The notes under the pieces were generated by a model. The model had not been told where the DNA came from. It saw only the letters and a list, made by a program, of their open reading frames with translations, and made no database searches. From Symbiodinium natans (taxonomy: Eukaryota > Sar > Dinophyceae > Suessiales > Symbiodiniaceae): DNA of 64,000 bases. The position numbers and the translations under genes are program-made. The stretch spans positions 124,001 to 188,000 of the forward strand of contig CAJNDS010000070.1 of assembly GCA_905221605.1 (NCBI GenBank), in the 5' to 3' direction. This document shows, piece by piece, positions 10,872 through 20,159 of this stretch; position 1 is the first letter of the stretch, and every line of letters begins with the position of its first letter.

Positions 10872-13800
10872 CATATATACATATATACATATATACACAT
10901 ATACATATATACATATACATTTCTGTCTCTATATATACAAATACATATTTCATATAAATATCTAGGGACTGTAGACTCCAGGCTGGGCTTCCGCCATTTA
11001 AACGATCTGGCCTCTTGCCGAGCCATGCGCTCAGCTATGGCCAGGGCCCTCTGCCACCTCGCGCGGAAGGGCTTTGAGGGTTTGGGGTTTAGGGTTTGGG
11101 GTTTAGGGTTTGGGGTTTAGGGTTTGGGGTTTAGGGTTTAGGGTTTAGGGTTTAGGGTTTGGGGTTTAGGGTTTAGGGTTCAGGGTTCTATAAATAATCA
11201 CAATTGCTGAGTACCCTGGGCCAAAATAGAAAGCTAACCTTTTCACTTTCAATCATGGGATGAAATATGCCCCAAAAGGTACGCTCATTGAACATCGACA
11301 GACGTTCTGGGCTTATGAAGTTCCGCTGGCTTGTTGAGGCCACCGGTCACGATGCCAAGGTATGTCAAGCATTTGTTTAGGGTTTAGGGTGTAGTTTAGG
11401 GTTTGGGGAGTAGGGTTTAGGGTCTAGGGTCTAGGGTTTAGGGCGGGGGGGGGGGGGGGGGGCGGTTCCTCTTGCTAAATCGCGGAGTTGCAATCTGAGA
11501 CCTCTCTTCCTTGCAAGCTCAGCACTTAACGGGCGTGGCTTCAATCAGGTTTGGCTTTCAAGCTTTGAGACAGCCCAAATCTACAGAACCCAGCCGGGAA
11601 GCAAAATCCGTTTCGTTGTGAAAAGACAGGTGTCACAAACATTGTTTGGGTCTCTTCCGCAAAAGAAGCACGTCATTTTACTTCGAACATCCCCACCCTC
11701 TCTGGGTAGAGATACTCTGGGGTTGGGCACTCCAGGGACACTCTGGGGTTGGGCACTCCAGGGACGAGACCGGGCGAGGATGAGATTTCGGGGCGAGGAG
11801 AAAAGCTCAACCCGCGCCGAGGGTGCACAAAAAAAAGGCTCCAAGTTCAACTCTTGAGGGTTTAGGGTTTAGGGTTTAGGGTTTGGGGTTTAGGGTTTGA
11901 AGGGTTTAGGGTTTTTAGGAGCCCCCCAAGACGAGTAGCCCTAGCGGGTGTAGGTCAAACGGCTTTTGGCCTTGGGAGTCTTGGACAGGCAAGAGAAACT
12001 CTTCAAGCTTCTCCACTATTTGCTTCAGAATCCCCCAAAAGATACCTCAGAAGGGTAATATAGGGATTGTTATCTTTCATGTTCTGGGGGGTGCTTATGC
12101 AAATCAGGTAAGCAGCTGGAGGCTTCAAGGACGTTTGTTTCAGCCCAGGCAGGCCAGAGACCTTCAGATTTTGAAGGCAATTTGCCTTACAAGGCTGCCA
12201 CCAGGCTTTAGGACGAGAAGGGCTGCCTTTCACCAGAAAAGACGTGTGGCTCGTTTCGAGAGGGTGCCACTTGTGTCTGTGTCGGTACTACTGTGTTGCC
12301 GGTAGTTGCATTTGCCCGTTCCTTCTTCACATACACACGTCTTACTCAAAATGATATTAAACCCTAAACCCTAAACCCTAAACCGCTCGCATTATTGCTG
12401 AGTTTGTAGTTTGTTGGACCAAGGGGGGGGGGGGGGTAAAAAAGGGAGAAAGAATGGGTTTCTTATTACGTCAAGCTCCGCAGGGGCCAACAAAAACCCC
12501 TGATATCGGGCAGTTGGGATTCCTTGTTGTTGGTTAGTAGGGAATGGGGGGAATAAAGTACCCTATATACTCCCTTAAAGGGTATGTATATATATATATA
12601 TACAAATAAACCAATAAACAAATAAATAAATAAATATATATATATATAAGGGTCCCTCATTCCCCCATTCCCTGCTAACCAACAGCAAGATCCTGGATCG
12701 CAGCGCAAGGCGCCGTGCGCCGCGCGCGCAGGCGTCAATCGCAGAGGTGCAGGTGATGATGTCGGCCTGAGACCATGCAATCCGCGCCGCTGCGAACAGC
12801 TAAGTTGGGCCGGTCGTGAACACTGGTTGGGGGGGGAGGAACCTAAACCCTAAACCCTAAACCCTAAACCCTAAACCCTAAACCCTAAACCCTAAACCCT
12901 AAACCCTAAGCCCTCATCTTGGGAATGTGCCCATCTGCAAGAGAACCTCGGACCGATGGCAGCTATGGGGGAAGCTTCATCCGTTCACTTTCTGAAGCCG
13001 GCTTCTTGGTAAGCTGTCCATGGGCCGCCCTTTATTTAGAGTCTTGGTAGCCCAGTAACCACATTAACATAAGGGTGCCCCTGTTTTGGGGTAGGTTACT
13101 TAAAAGAAGGGAGCCTTGGACCCAAGAAAGGAGAAAGGGATACTGCTGAAGTACCAAGGAGTGGATGTAAGGTCTGCCCCTTGGGGTTCCCGTGCCTCGA
13201 CCTCGCCGGCCAGCATGTCGGCAAGCAGACTCCTTGCATCGACTCTGTGACTGGACAGGTGGGTATAGTTCTCTACATCAGGGTCCCGTGTTGCGGCCTC
13301 TAGGGTTTTTTTAGGGTGGCCGTAAAAATATTGGGGGTTCCCCAAAAAAGGACCCTCCATAATCCAGAAGAACCCGCAGCTAGACCCTTCTGCGGCCCTC
13401 GGAGGCCTTGAAGTATCATTGGGGTCGTACTCGGACCCCCAAAGGATGCACCCCTAAGAGGTTAGCACTAATATACTCCCAGTATGGCCCGGGTAATTCC
13501 CTTAGATGATCGTTTAATTGCAACCTAGGGGGGTCCAAGGTAGAATCCCATGAAACGATGACCCCTAAACCCTAAACCCTAAACCCTAAACCCTAAACCC
13601 TAAACCCTAAATCCTAATCCTAAACCCCAACCCAAACCCTAAACTCGGCCAGCTAAGGCACACCGCTTGCTGCCACCGCTCGGCTTTGCCGAAAGCGCTG
13701 ATGGCCGCGTTGAATGTGAAAGCGTTGCCTTAGCCAGCAGGGCGCCTCGAAACTACTTGCTGTAACACCATATGGGGGTTTCCGAAATTAGCGGTACCTT

Positions 13801-16800
13801 ATTGGGGTCCTTATTCTAAGGGAATCCTACTATTCTGGGGGTCTATATTAGGGGTCCCTTCTTTTCGTAAACCCCGTATACATACAGTTGCATGTGGGTG
13901 GACATCTCTGTGCTTCTATGCGAGCAAGCGTCGCTGAACTTGGGATCTTTCCATGCGCTGCAGTATCTCAAGCACCTCAGACGTCAAGGACGGCATGCTG
14001 GGGGGTCCCAACTTCCTGACGAAACGCCCCCACGTCTGCGCCATATCTACCGCTGGGTGCTGACTACTGCAGTTGCAAGTTTCTTGCACGGCATAACAGA
14101 ACGGACCCAAGTTTCTTGAGCTCCGGGCACTCTGTTCCATCCTGTTGCATCAACTCTCGAGCCTTCTGAAAGTAAACGGGTAGATGGAATGCACCCACAC
14201 GCGCCGCGCCACGCGCCCGACTCGTGACGAGCAAATATGTGTCATGCCACTCGGCCAATGGAACCTTTCCATCGTCTCCATATCGAAGTCGGCGAAGGCA
14301 GCAGCTCTAACCCCCATTAGCCCTCCCCCTTCTGAACCCTAAACCCTAAACCCTATAAACCCTAAACCCTAAACCCTAAACCCTAAACCCTAAACCCTGA
14401 TTCAAAATGTTGTGGAAATAAATCAGCAGAGGCGCCGCTTCCCACGCCGCTGGTTTTTCCAAGGCACTGACAGCGGAGCCTCAAGAATTAGGGAGGGAGC
14501 TCTGAGGCTGTCTGGCCTTTTGCATAAGCAAAAGGAAACTCAGGACCACACTGTAAATGAGTTCCCTAAGCCCTTTGAACCCTAAATCCTAAACCCTAAA
14601 TCCATAGCTAGTATTATGTAGAGAGGCTGGAGCTGTAAGGGAGTCACAGGCCCTGAACGTGTTGAGGGTTTCATCAACCCGCAGAGCCTTGCCCTACATC
14701 CGAACCTCTTGCCAGTTCTCAAAATGCTGCTCCTGCTTTTTGGGTGCCTCAATACAAGGTGCCATGCCGGGGACCAAGAAAAGGGAACGTCGTACGCTTC
14801 TACATTCATGCATTCGTAGTTGAGCTTCCTTGACTTGCTTGGGGCACCCCTTTTAGGAACCCCTATTTAAGGCTCCCAGCCTGAACCCTGAACCCCCCCC
14901 ACTCTCCCCCCCCCCCCCCCCCCCCCCCCCCGTCTTCAAGATCTTAGAAACTCCCATACAAGCCCTCCACTAGGTTGTCCAGCAGCCGGGCACACTTGCT
15001 TGATTCAATGGAGTCTAGAAGGGAACCTGACCCTAGCAAAGGGCCTCGTAGTCACACTAAACCCTATGAAGACCCTGACTGCATCCACTCGCCCTTAACA
15101 ATACTATAAGTCCTGTTTCATTTGCTATTTAAGGGTTTAGGGGTTTAGGGTTTACGGTTTAGGGTTTCATCTAGTGCAAAGCCGGGAAGCTATAGGTGAC
15201 AGTGTTTGCCTGGATCCTCGGCTGCTTTGGCTGCTTTGGCATGAGCCGCCACCCCCCCCCCCCCCCCCCCCCCGACCCTCTACAAAGTCAAGTTTTCCCG
15301 AAGCAGACGGTTGGGGTTCTCTCGATGCCTTCTTATCAGGATTTCCGAAGAGTCAGAAGAGCTCTGCCAGGTTTTGCCGCGGTTTCTCTCTCCCGGCTAC
15401 TAGGGCTTTGGGCTTGTGGCCTATCGGACTCAAAGTTTGCGGGGGCGGTCGTGCAGGGCATTCCTTCAGTCGCGCGAAGCGCCGCAAAGGCTCCTGTACT
15501 CCCCTTGGAACCTTAATGAAAATATGTTGTTTCATATCCTCCTTGGTTTTATATTAACAAAAACTTAAAAATAATTCCCAAGGGGGATATAGGCTCTGCG
15601 ACAAGCACATCTCGTCCAGAATCTGCATGGCGCTCGGCCAGGCGCTCGCTTTGCCGCAGGCGCTGATTGCCGTGCCTAATATAGGGGCCTTAATCATTTT
15701 AACAGGGTTCTTAGGGGGGTTCTTATAGTATACTTGTGTAGGGACCAGGAGAAAATGCCACTAGTAATCATTCCGACCCCTACAGTAGGCTTGCTGTTTC
15801 CTGCGGAGGCCCCTCCCCCCAAACGTCCCACCTGAAGCCAAATCTCCCGCAGCCTGACTAGGCAGGTGATGTGTTCTGTTCCATTTGTTTCGAATCTGCC
15901 TCGTTGCGTGTGCATCGTTGCAAGCACCAAGGAGAAGTTCACCCTGAGCCCAAGAAACCCCGACCCTAAAGCGAGATGGCGTTCCGGGCTTGAGCTTTAG
16001 GCTTCTACGGCTTAGCTTTGCGGGAAGAAGAAAGCCTCAAGCCTCAAGCCTACAACCCCAAACCCTAAATCCTAAACCCTAAACCCTAAGCCCTAAACCC
16101 TAAACCCTACACACCGCCATCCCTCCCTCCTCTGCCACCCGAGATGCTGCAGTAGACCGTGTCGGGCAAGATCCGGGTCCTTCGCATGACTTCCAGGAGC
16201 CCGAGGACAACTGCCCAGGCTCCTGCCAGTGAGTCTTAAAACCCTTCTGAGCAAGGGACACCCTACACCCTACACCCTACACCCTAAATCCTAACCCTAA
16301 ACCCTAAACCCTAAACCCTAAACCCTGCTTTTGCATCTGGACTGCGGGAGCCAACCAGCCAGAATACTTGTAGCATTGCCGACCCTCAGACACCCTAAAC
16401 CCTGAACCCCAAAACCCCGAATCTGCTGGCTGCCCTCAAGGCATCCGAAAGACAGCGGAGGCTCAAAGGATTCGGTGACTTGAGCGTGTAGTCCACATTC
16501 TCCACCATCGGGGCAGAAAATCTTTATCTTGGGCTTGGCCCCCACATACTATGTGCTTAAGAAGCCCCCCAAAAAACACAAGATAATCATCCCCATATTG
16601 CTCTTACAGGGAGGAAACGTTTTGTGTTTTTGGGGCTTTCTTAAGCAAATAGTCGCCACCAAAAGCCCAGATTCGCAAGATTTCACAAGCCTGCAACTCA
16701 ACACTAGGAAGAAAAAAGGATCCTTTTTGTTCATTTATAAGAAAGCCTATAGCCCAAAAAGTAAAAAGGAACCCTAACACTGATCTAGAAGTGTTGTCTG

Positions 16801-17815
16801 AGCGTTCACCCTCTGATTCAAGTCGGGGCAAGCGGGGGGCTGTAGCCTACTCCAAAGCACCTAAACCCTAAACCCTAAAACCTAAACCCTAAACCTAAAC
16901 CCTAAACCCTAAACCCTACAGGAATTGGCCCTCCGAACCCCGGAGAGCAGCCTCCTCGTGCACAGGACGCCGCCACAGAGCCGAAGTGGAAAACGTCCAG
17001 CTTCTGTCCGCGGGTGCGCAGGGCTTCAGGCTTAGGACCTACAACTAGTAGGGTGTATATCTAAGGTTCTTACATACTCCCTTAACATGGGCCGTTTAAT
17101 TCAGGAACCCGTCTATGCCCCTTATATGCCCACAAAGCCCACGGGCCCATGCAACTGACTCAAACCCGAAACCCTCAACGCGGGGCTCAGCTTTGACTAT
17201 GGAGTCGGCACGCGATGGGGGGGGGGGGGAGACTCTAGGCATGCACACTCAGAGCTTTACTCCCCTTAGAACCTTAATAAAAAAAATATGTTTGTAATAT
17301 ATATATATATATATTTAATATCCTCTTTGGTTTTATTTTCATATGAACATTATAAAAATAGTTCCCAAGGGGGATATAGAGAGGCTTTGAGGCCTGCTCT
17401 CCATCGCGCAGTTCGCCCAGTACGTGCACCTTCGACGCGAGAGAAAGGGTACAGAAGGACATCGTCGTCTGAGTTGTTTTTCTTGGTCACCCGCCTAGCT
17501 GAGACTCAAGGAGAACCCCAACCTTTTGAACCTGAAGAACACCAAACCCCCAACCCCTAAACCCCGAAACCTGCATCTTCGGATGTTCGCCCTTGTGCCA
17601 ACAGTCCATAATAGGGATTGTCATGCTACAATTCCCACTAGGGACTGTTAGTATAAGGCGGAACGTACATCCCACCCCTAAACCCTAAACCCTAAACCCT
17701 TAACCCTAAACCCTAATCCCTAAACCCCCAAAAGCTCCGCCAAGGGCACCGCTTCCGGCCAACTTCGCCGAGCTGCAGCGGCCAGGCGCTGCCGTGGCTT
17801 AATGGAAGGGGACTC
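8788..17815 (-). CDS. PPR-type repeat protein gene, many small exons
   Basis: About ten short minus-strand open stretches each spell part of a pentatricopeptide repeat of the dinoflagellate style (NxAISACxKxxxWxxALxLLxEM). From N- to C-terminal side: about 17745-17815 (SWPEAVPLAELL), 16925-17010 (DVFHFGSVAASCARGG), 16135-16225 (AWAVVLGLLEVM, then ILPDTVYCS), 15597-15680 (TAISACGKASAWPSAM), 14435-14495 (SAVSALEKPAAWEAA), 13655-13735 (TFNAAISAFGKAERWQQA), 12690-12775 (DIITCTSAIDACARGA), 11005-11080 (RWQRALAIAERMA), 10430-10500 (FTSSALLNACARGAAW) and 8788-8902 (AYAAALSAAGDAGAWEAA). Introns between them hold telomeric arrays and inverted-repeat elements. PPR proteins bind organelle RNA and act in editing or processing. 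GC-rich DNA leaves other frames open too, so single exons are uncertain; the shared pattern is the argument. It could be more than one gene. Confidence 0.6.
8930..9017. repeat. Family A inverted-repeat element
   Basis: CCCCCTTATACTAGCAGTCC at the left and a degraded inverted copy at the right. Confidence 0.6.
10344..10405 (-). repeat. Telomeric array (CCCTAAA)n
   Basis: About nine tandem units, just upstream of a PPR-like exon on the other side of 10430. Confidence 0.95.
10517..10642 (+). repeat. Telomeric array (TTTAGGG)n with TTTGGGG variants
   Basis: About 18 units. TTTGGGG variants cluster toward the right end. Confidence 0.95.
10797..10925. repeat. Microsatellite (ATAC)n then ATATAC
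   Basis: About 17 ATAC units followed by ATATACAT variants. The YMYVC-type open frames across it are artefacts. Confidence 0.9.
11078..11190 (+). repeat. Telomeric array, alternating TTTAGGG/TTTGGGG
   Basis: The first half alternates TTTGGGG and TTTAGGG almost strictly, which implies amplification of a 14-bp dimer. Confidence 0.9.
11195..11290. repeat. Family G element
   Basis: It starts TTGCTGAGTACCCTGGGCC, has the AGCTAACCTTTTCACTTTCA interior, and is close to the copy at 30778. Confidence 0.55.
11600..11690 (-). CDS. Candidate exon with paired CxxC
   Basis: The minus strand reads CFFCGRDPNNVCDTC and then FTTKRILLPG before a possible GT donor. Two CxxC pairs this close could bind zinc. 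It may belong to the surrounding PPR-type gene. A plus-strand open frame over the same bases is longer but looks less like protein. Confidence 0.35.
12018..12110. repeat. Family C inverted-repeat element
   Basis: TTTGCTTCAGAATCCCCC at the left pairs with GGGGGGTGCTTATGCAAATC at the right. Confidence 0.55.
12536..12690. repeat. Family F inverted-repeat element
   Basis: Inverted ends TTGTTGGTTAGTAGGGAATG and CATTCCCTGCTAACCAACA enclose a GTACCC stem and AT-rich loop. Confidence 0.75.
12841..12910 (-). repeat. Telomeric array (CCCTAAA)n
   Basis: Ten units following poly-G. Confidence 0.95.
13043..13158 (-). mobile_element. Family B introner-like element
   Basis: Ends CTTGGTAGCCCAGTAACC and ATACTGCTGAAGTACCAAG (degraded right end). 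It is flanked by a 4-bp duplication, GAGT at 13039-13042 and 13159-13162. Excising it with one duplicate keeps the minus reading of the neighbouring exon open, but would need an AC donor, so it may simply lie within a larger intron. Confidence 0.7.
13163..13300 (-). CDS. Candidate exon upstream of family B element
   Basis: The minus reading after a CCTAG acceptor contains RDPDVENYTHLSSHRVDARS and LLADMLAGEVEAREPQGAD: hydrophilic, natural codon use, 46 codons open. A competing plus frame (CKVCPLGFPCLDLAG) is also open but hits a stop at the element. It is probably part of the PPR-type gene; no motif assigns it. Confidence 0.4.
13561..13640 (-). repeat. Telomeric array (CCCTAAA)n, degenerate end
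   Basis: About eight perfect units, then TCCTAA and CCCAACC variants. Confidence 0.9.
13768..13885. repeat. Family H inverted-repeat element
   Basis: Ends CATATGGGGGTTTCCGAAAT and TTTTCGTAAACCCCGTATA. Shorter relatives lie at 39395-39480 and 40240-40290. Confidence 0.6.
14116..14306 (-). CDS. Candidate exon, unknown protein
   Basis: After a TTAG acceptor the minus strand is open for 63 codons, including LRYGDDGKVPLAEWHDTYLL, VGAFHLPVYFQKARELMQQD and CPELK, with a protein-like mix of residues. A second open stretch follows (13925-14070, MAQTWGRFVRKLGPP). A 12-bp direct repeat around AAGAAACTTG brackets the space between them. It sits inside the PPR-type span on the same strand and may be its non-repeat part. 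Confidence 0.5.
14898..14931. repeat. Poly-C tract
   Basis: CCCCCCC-ACTCT followed by about 25 Cs. Length is likely unreliable in any assembly. Confidence 0.9.
15353..15490 (-). CDS. Candidate exon downstream of family E element
   Basis: The minus strand reads EPLRRFARLKECPARPPPQT and on to QNLAELF and a stop. Precise removal of the neighbouring family E element with one GAGC duplicate joins this frame to an open frame containing RLAERHADSGRDVLVAE. The PPR-like frame at 15597-15680 is a different frame and would stop soon after the junction, so which frame is used is unresolved. Confidence 0.4.
   Translation of the reverse strand, partial: PLRRFARLKECPARPPPQTLSPIGHKPKALVAGREKPRQNLAELF
15494..15592 (-). 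mobile_element. Family E introner-like element
   Basis: Inverted ends CTGTACTCCCCTTGGAA and TTCCCAAGGGGGATATAG, with a 4-bp duplication GCTC at 15490-15493 and 15593-15596 (GAGC on minus). On the minus strand this yields a GA...AG intron. Confidence 0.75.
16550..16652. repeat. Family C inverted-repeat element
   Basis: GTGCTTAAGAAGCCCCCCAA at the left, TTGGGGCTTTCTTAAGCAAA at the right, AT-rich centre. Confidence 0.7.
17258..17385 (-). mobile_element. Family E element with (TA)n insert
   Basis: CTTTACTCCCCTTAGAACC to TTCCCAAGGGGGATATAG, flanked by AGAG on both sides. A (TA)n run is expanded inside. Confidence 0.75.
17575..17673. repeat. Family A inverted-repeat element
   Basis: GGATGTTCGCCCTTGTGCC pairs with AGTATAAGGCGGAACGTACA. 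Confidence 0.65.
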
Positions 17816-20159
17816 CGCCATGAAACCACCACTATGTGCATGTAGGGCTTAGGGTTTAGGGCTACTTGGAGGTTCAGGGTACTTCATAGCCCAACAATAA
17901 CTGTACTTGTAACCCACATAAATGCCCCTTAAGTGCCCAATATGGTTATAATTGGGCAAAAAGTACAGTTATTCTTGGGTCTGAACCTCTCAGTAGATGC
18001 TTAAGAACCCCACAGAAATATGACAAAACAATCCCAATTACCCTTATAGAGAAGATTTCGATTTTTTGGTTCTTTGGAGGGTTCTTGAGCAAATGGTAGA
18101 CCAGGATAGGGATTACATATAAGGTTTATCGGGGCTATGGATTATAGGATTGTAGGGTTGCGGGGTTGGGGTTAATATGGTTGCGGTTTCTTCATAGGAA
18201 TTAAAACTATAGGGTTTAAGGTTTCTAGGGCTATGGTTGATAGGGTTGACAGTTGGGGTTAGAGTTTGGGTTGAGTGCTGTTGCTCACAGGTCAAAACAA
18301 GGCTTCAAAGAGCAACGGGCAGTGTCACCCATGAACCTTCGAGTAGTTTCCTTGGCTATAAACCAAGACTTAAAGTCCAACGGTGTTCATGCACATGTCG
18401 ACCCAAACTCACTGTTTGAGGAACTACGATTGCTGCGAAGCTCCAAGCAGCTAGCTTCCCTGAGAACTGGAGCAGTTACACATTGCCAGTGCTACGTAGG
18501 CAGGTACTCCAACAGCACCAACGCAAAAGTACGCCTGTGTAGGGAAGTTGGGTTCCTTGTATCCCCTCTACCCTTGAAGGGACTACCCTTGAAGGGACTA
18601 CGTTGCCCTAGTTCCCTACAAGAGCCACCAAGTCAAGCGAGGAGTGGTTTGCGCCATCCCTTAAAAGGGGCGCAATCCATACCCCGTACCCTTAAACCCT
18701 AACCCCTAAACCCTTTTACACCGTAAGCTGCTAAAACAACCCTAAACCCTAAACCCCATAAGCCATGGGTCTGGCATCAATGCACCCCTGACTGCGCAAC
18801 GAAGCCGCAGCGAATGCCTTCGTTGTTTTGCCGTCTCTCCGCTGGCTGCTGCAGTTGGAGGTGCCCCTCTACCCGAAGGCTCTACCCTAAGGCTCTACAA
18901 AAGGAATCTTATTTTAGGGAATATTGGGCCCAAAGGGCTTTCTTGCCTTTTGGGCTATTCTGGGGACTCTTATTTTAGGGCTTTTGGGCCGCCTTTCTTA
19001 AATAAGGTTTTTGGGCTGTTTTGGGCCTGAGGGTTACCAGTTGCGGTCTTCGAAGCCACGGAATCAAAGCTCAGGAGATCGGGACGAATCCTGAAAAAGA
19101 CAGGGCACCGAAAAGTACTGGGGTTTAGGGTTTAGGGTTTATAGGGCTGAGGGTTTGGGGTTCCCTGGCAGCATGTCCCCCCTGCAAGCCTACTAGTTGC
19201 CTCAATAACCAAGGAAATGAAAGATGATAGTCCCCATATTGACTTTTAAGTCAGAACATGCTTGAATTTTTGAGGGGCAATGAGAAGCAACCTGAGGCGC
19301 TCAAAAGTTTTCGCGGATGTCAACACAGAAACGAGAACTTAGAGGCCAAGGCATTCGTGATTGCACTGCGTTGCCGAGAAGATGCCACCCTAAACCCTAA
19401 ACCCTAAACCCTAAACCCTAAACCGTATGCTGCACCCTGACGGCGGTCCTGCTGCTTTCGGAGTTCCTCACGTGTTTTCTGAAGCTCCGCAGGCGTGAAC
19501 ACCTGCAATGCACTTGGAGCTGCACTAGGTTCGAGAAACCCTATAAGGGTCCAACACCCGGTCTTTAGGGTTTAGGGTTTAGGGCTTAGGGTTTAGGGTT
19601 CAGGGGGGCCCTTACACCCCTTCAAGACGGCTCCCGCTCCACCGAGTGTTAAGGGTCTAGGGTTTCGGGCGCCTCTTTCGGAATTATCGGCGGGTCCAGA
19701 TCAAAGACCACCAAATGCTTTGGTGCGCACTTCCGCCCTAGTACACTGTCGCATGTTCCCAACCCCTACACTCCCTCCCTTGGTTTTCTAAATACAAACC
19801 ATATAAACAATTCCTAAGGGGGCTGTAGACCCTAAGGCCCACGACCCCATGATGTTAGCGCCTTTTATCTTTTTTGGGGTCCCAAGGGCCTTGTTACTTG
19901 GGGTTTTGGGGCCTTTCAGGTCATACTCCATCCTTCATTCATCCCTTCTTGCATCTGGTCGCCTTCAAATCCCTACATGACCCCACTCTTGGAGACCCTG
20001 CAAAAACTGATAGAGTAAGGGCCCTGTGGGACATGTTGTCTGACAGCATTGGAAAATAATCCGTTTTTGCTTGCAAGTTGGCTTTATGCTCGTTGTATGC
20101 TTACTCTCTGTCTTCTTCAATGTTCCTCCTCGTCTTCCCAGCATTCGCCTTCGTCGCCC
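17816..20159. other. Interval between PPR-type and FGE genes
   Basis: It holds a family D element (17861-17997), a family C element (17997-18100), a family C-like copy (19198-19300), small telomeric arrays (19386-19425, 19565-19605) and the right half of a family E copy (19760-19830). Minus-strand open stretches at 19440-19525 (FTPAELQKTREELRKQQDRR) and 19655-19715 (HLVVFDLDPPIIPKEAP) look coding and could be 3' exons of FGE or 5' exons of the PPR gene. A plus frame at 18310-18700 is open but unassigned. Confidence 0.5.
17861..17997. repeat. Family D inverted-repeat element
   Basis: CTACTTGGAGGTTCAGGGTA at the left, GGTCTGAACCTCTCAGTAG at the right, CCCTTAAGTGCCC in the middle. Confidence 0.75.

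Noticed and set aside
13043-13158. Calling this family-B copy an exact intron
   Set aside because: The exact excision would need an AC donor. The frame stays open but the evidence is weaker than for the G-starting duplicates, so it is listed only as an element.
15174-15557. Pro-rich plus frames over the poly-C tract
   Set aside because: The proline run comes from poly-C; the minus strand gives better coding character nearby.
18253-18702. 149-codon plus frame as a gene
   Set aside because: Some protein character (NLRVVSLAINQD) but no motif, opposite strand to all neighbours, and ends in telomeric repeat; only mentioned in the interval note.
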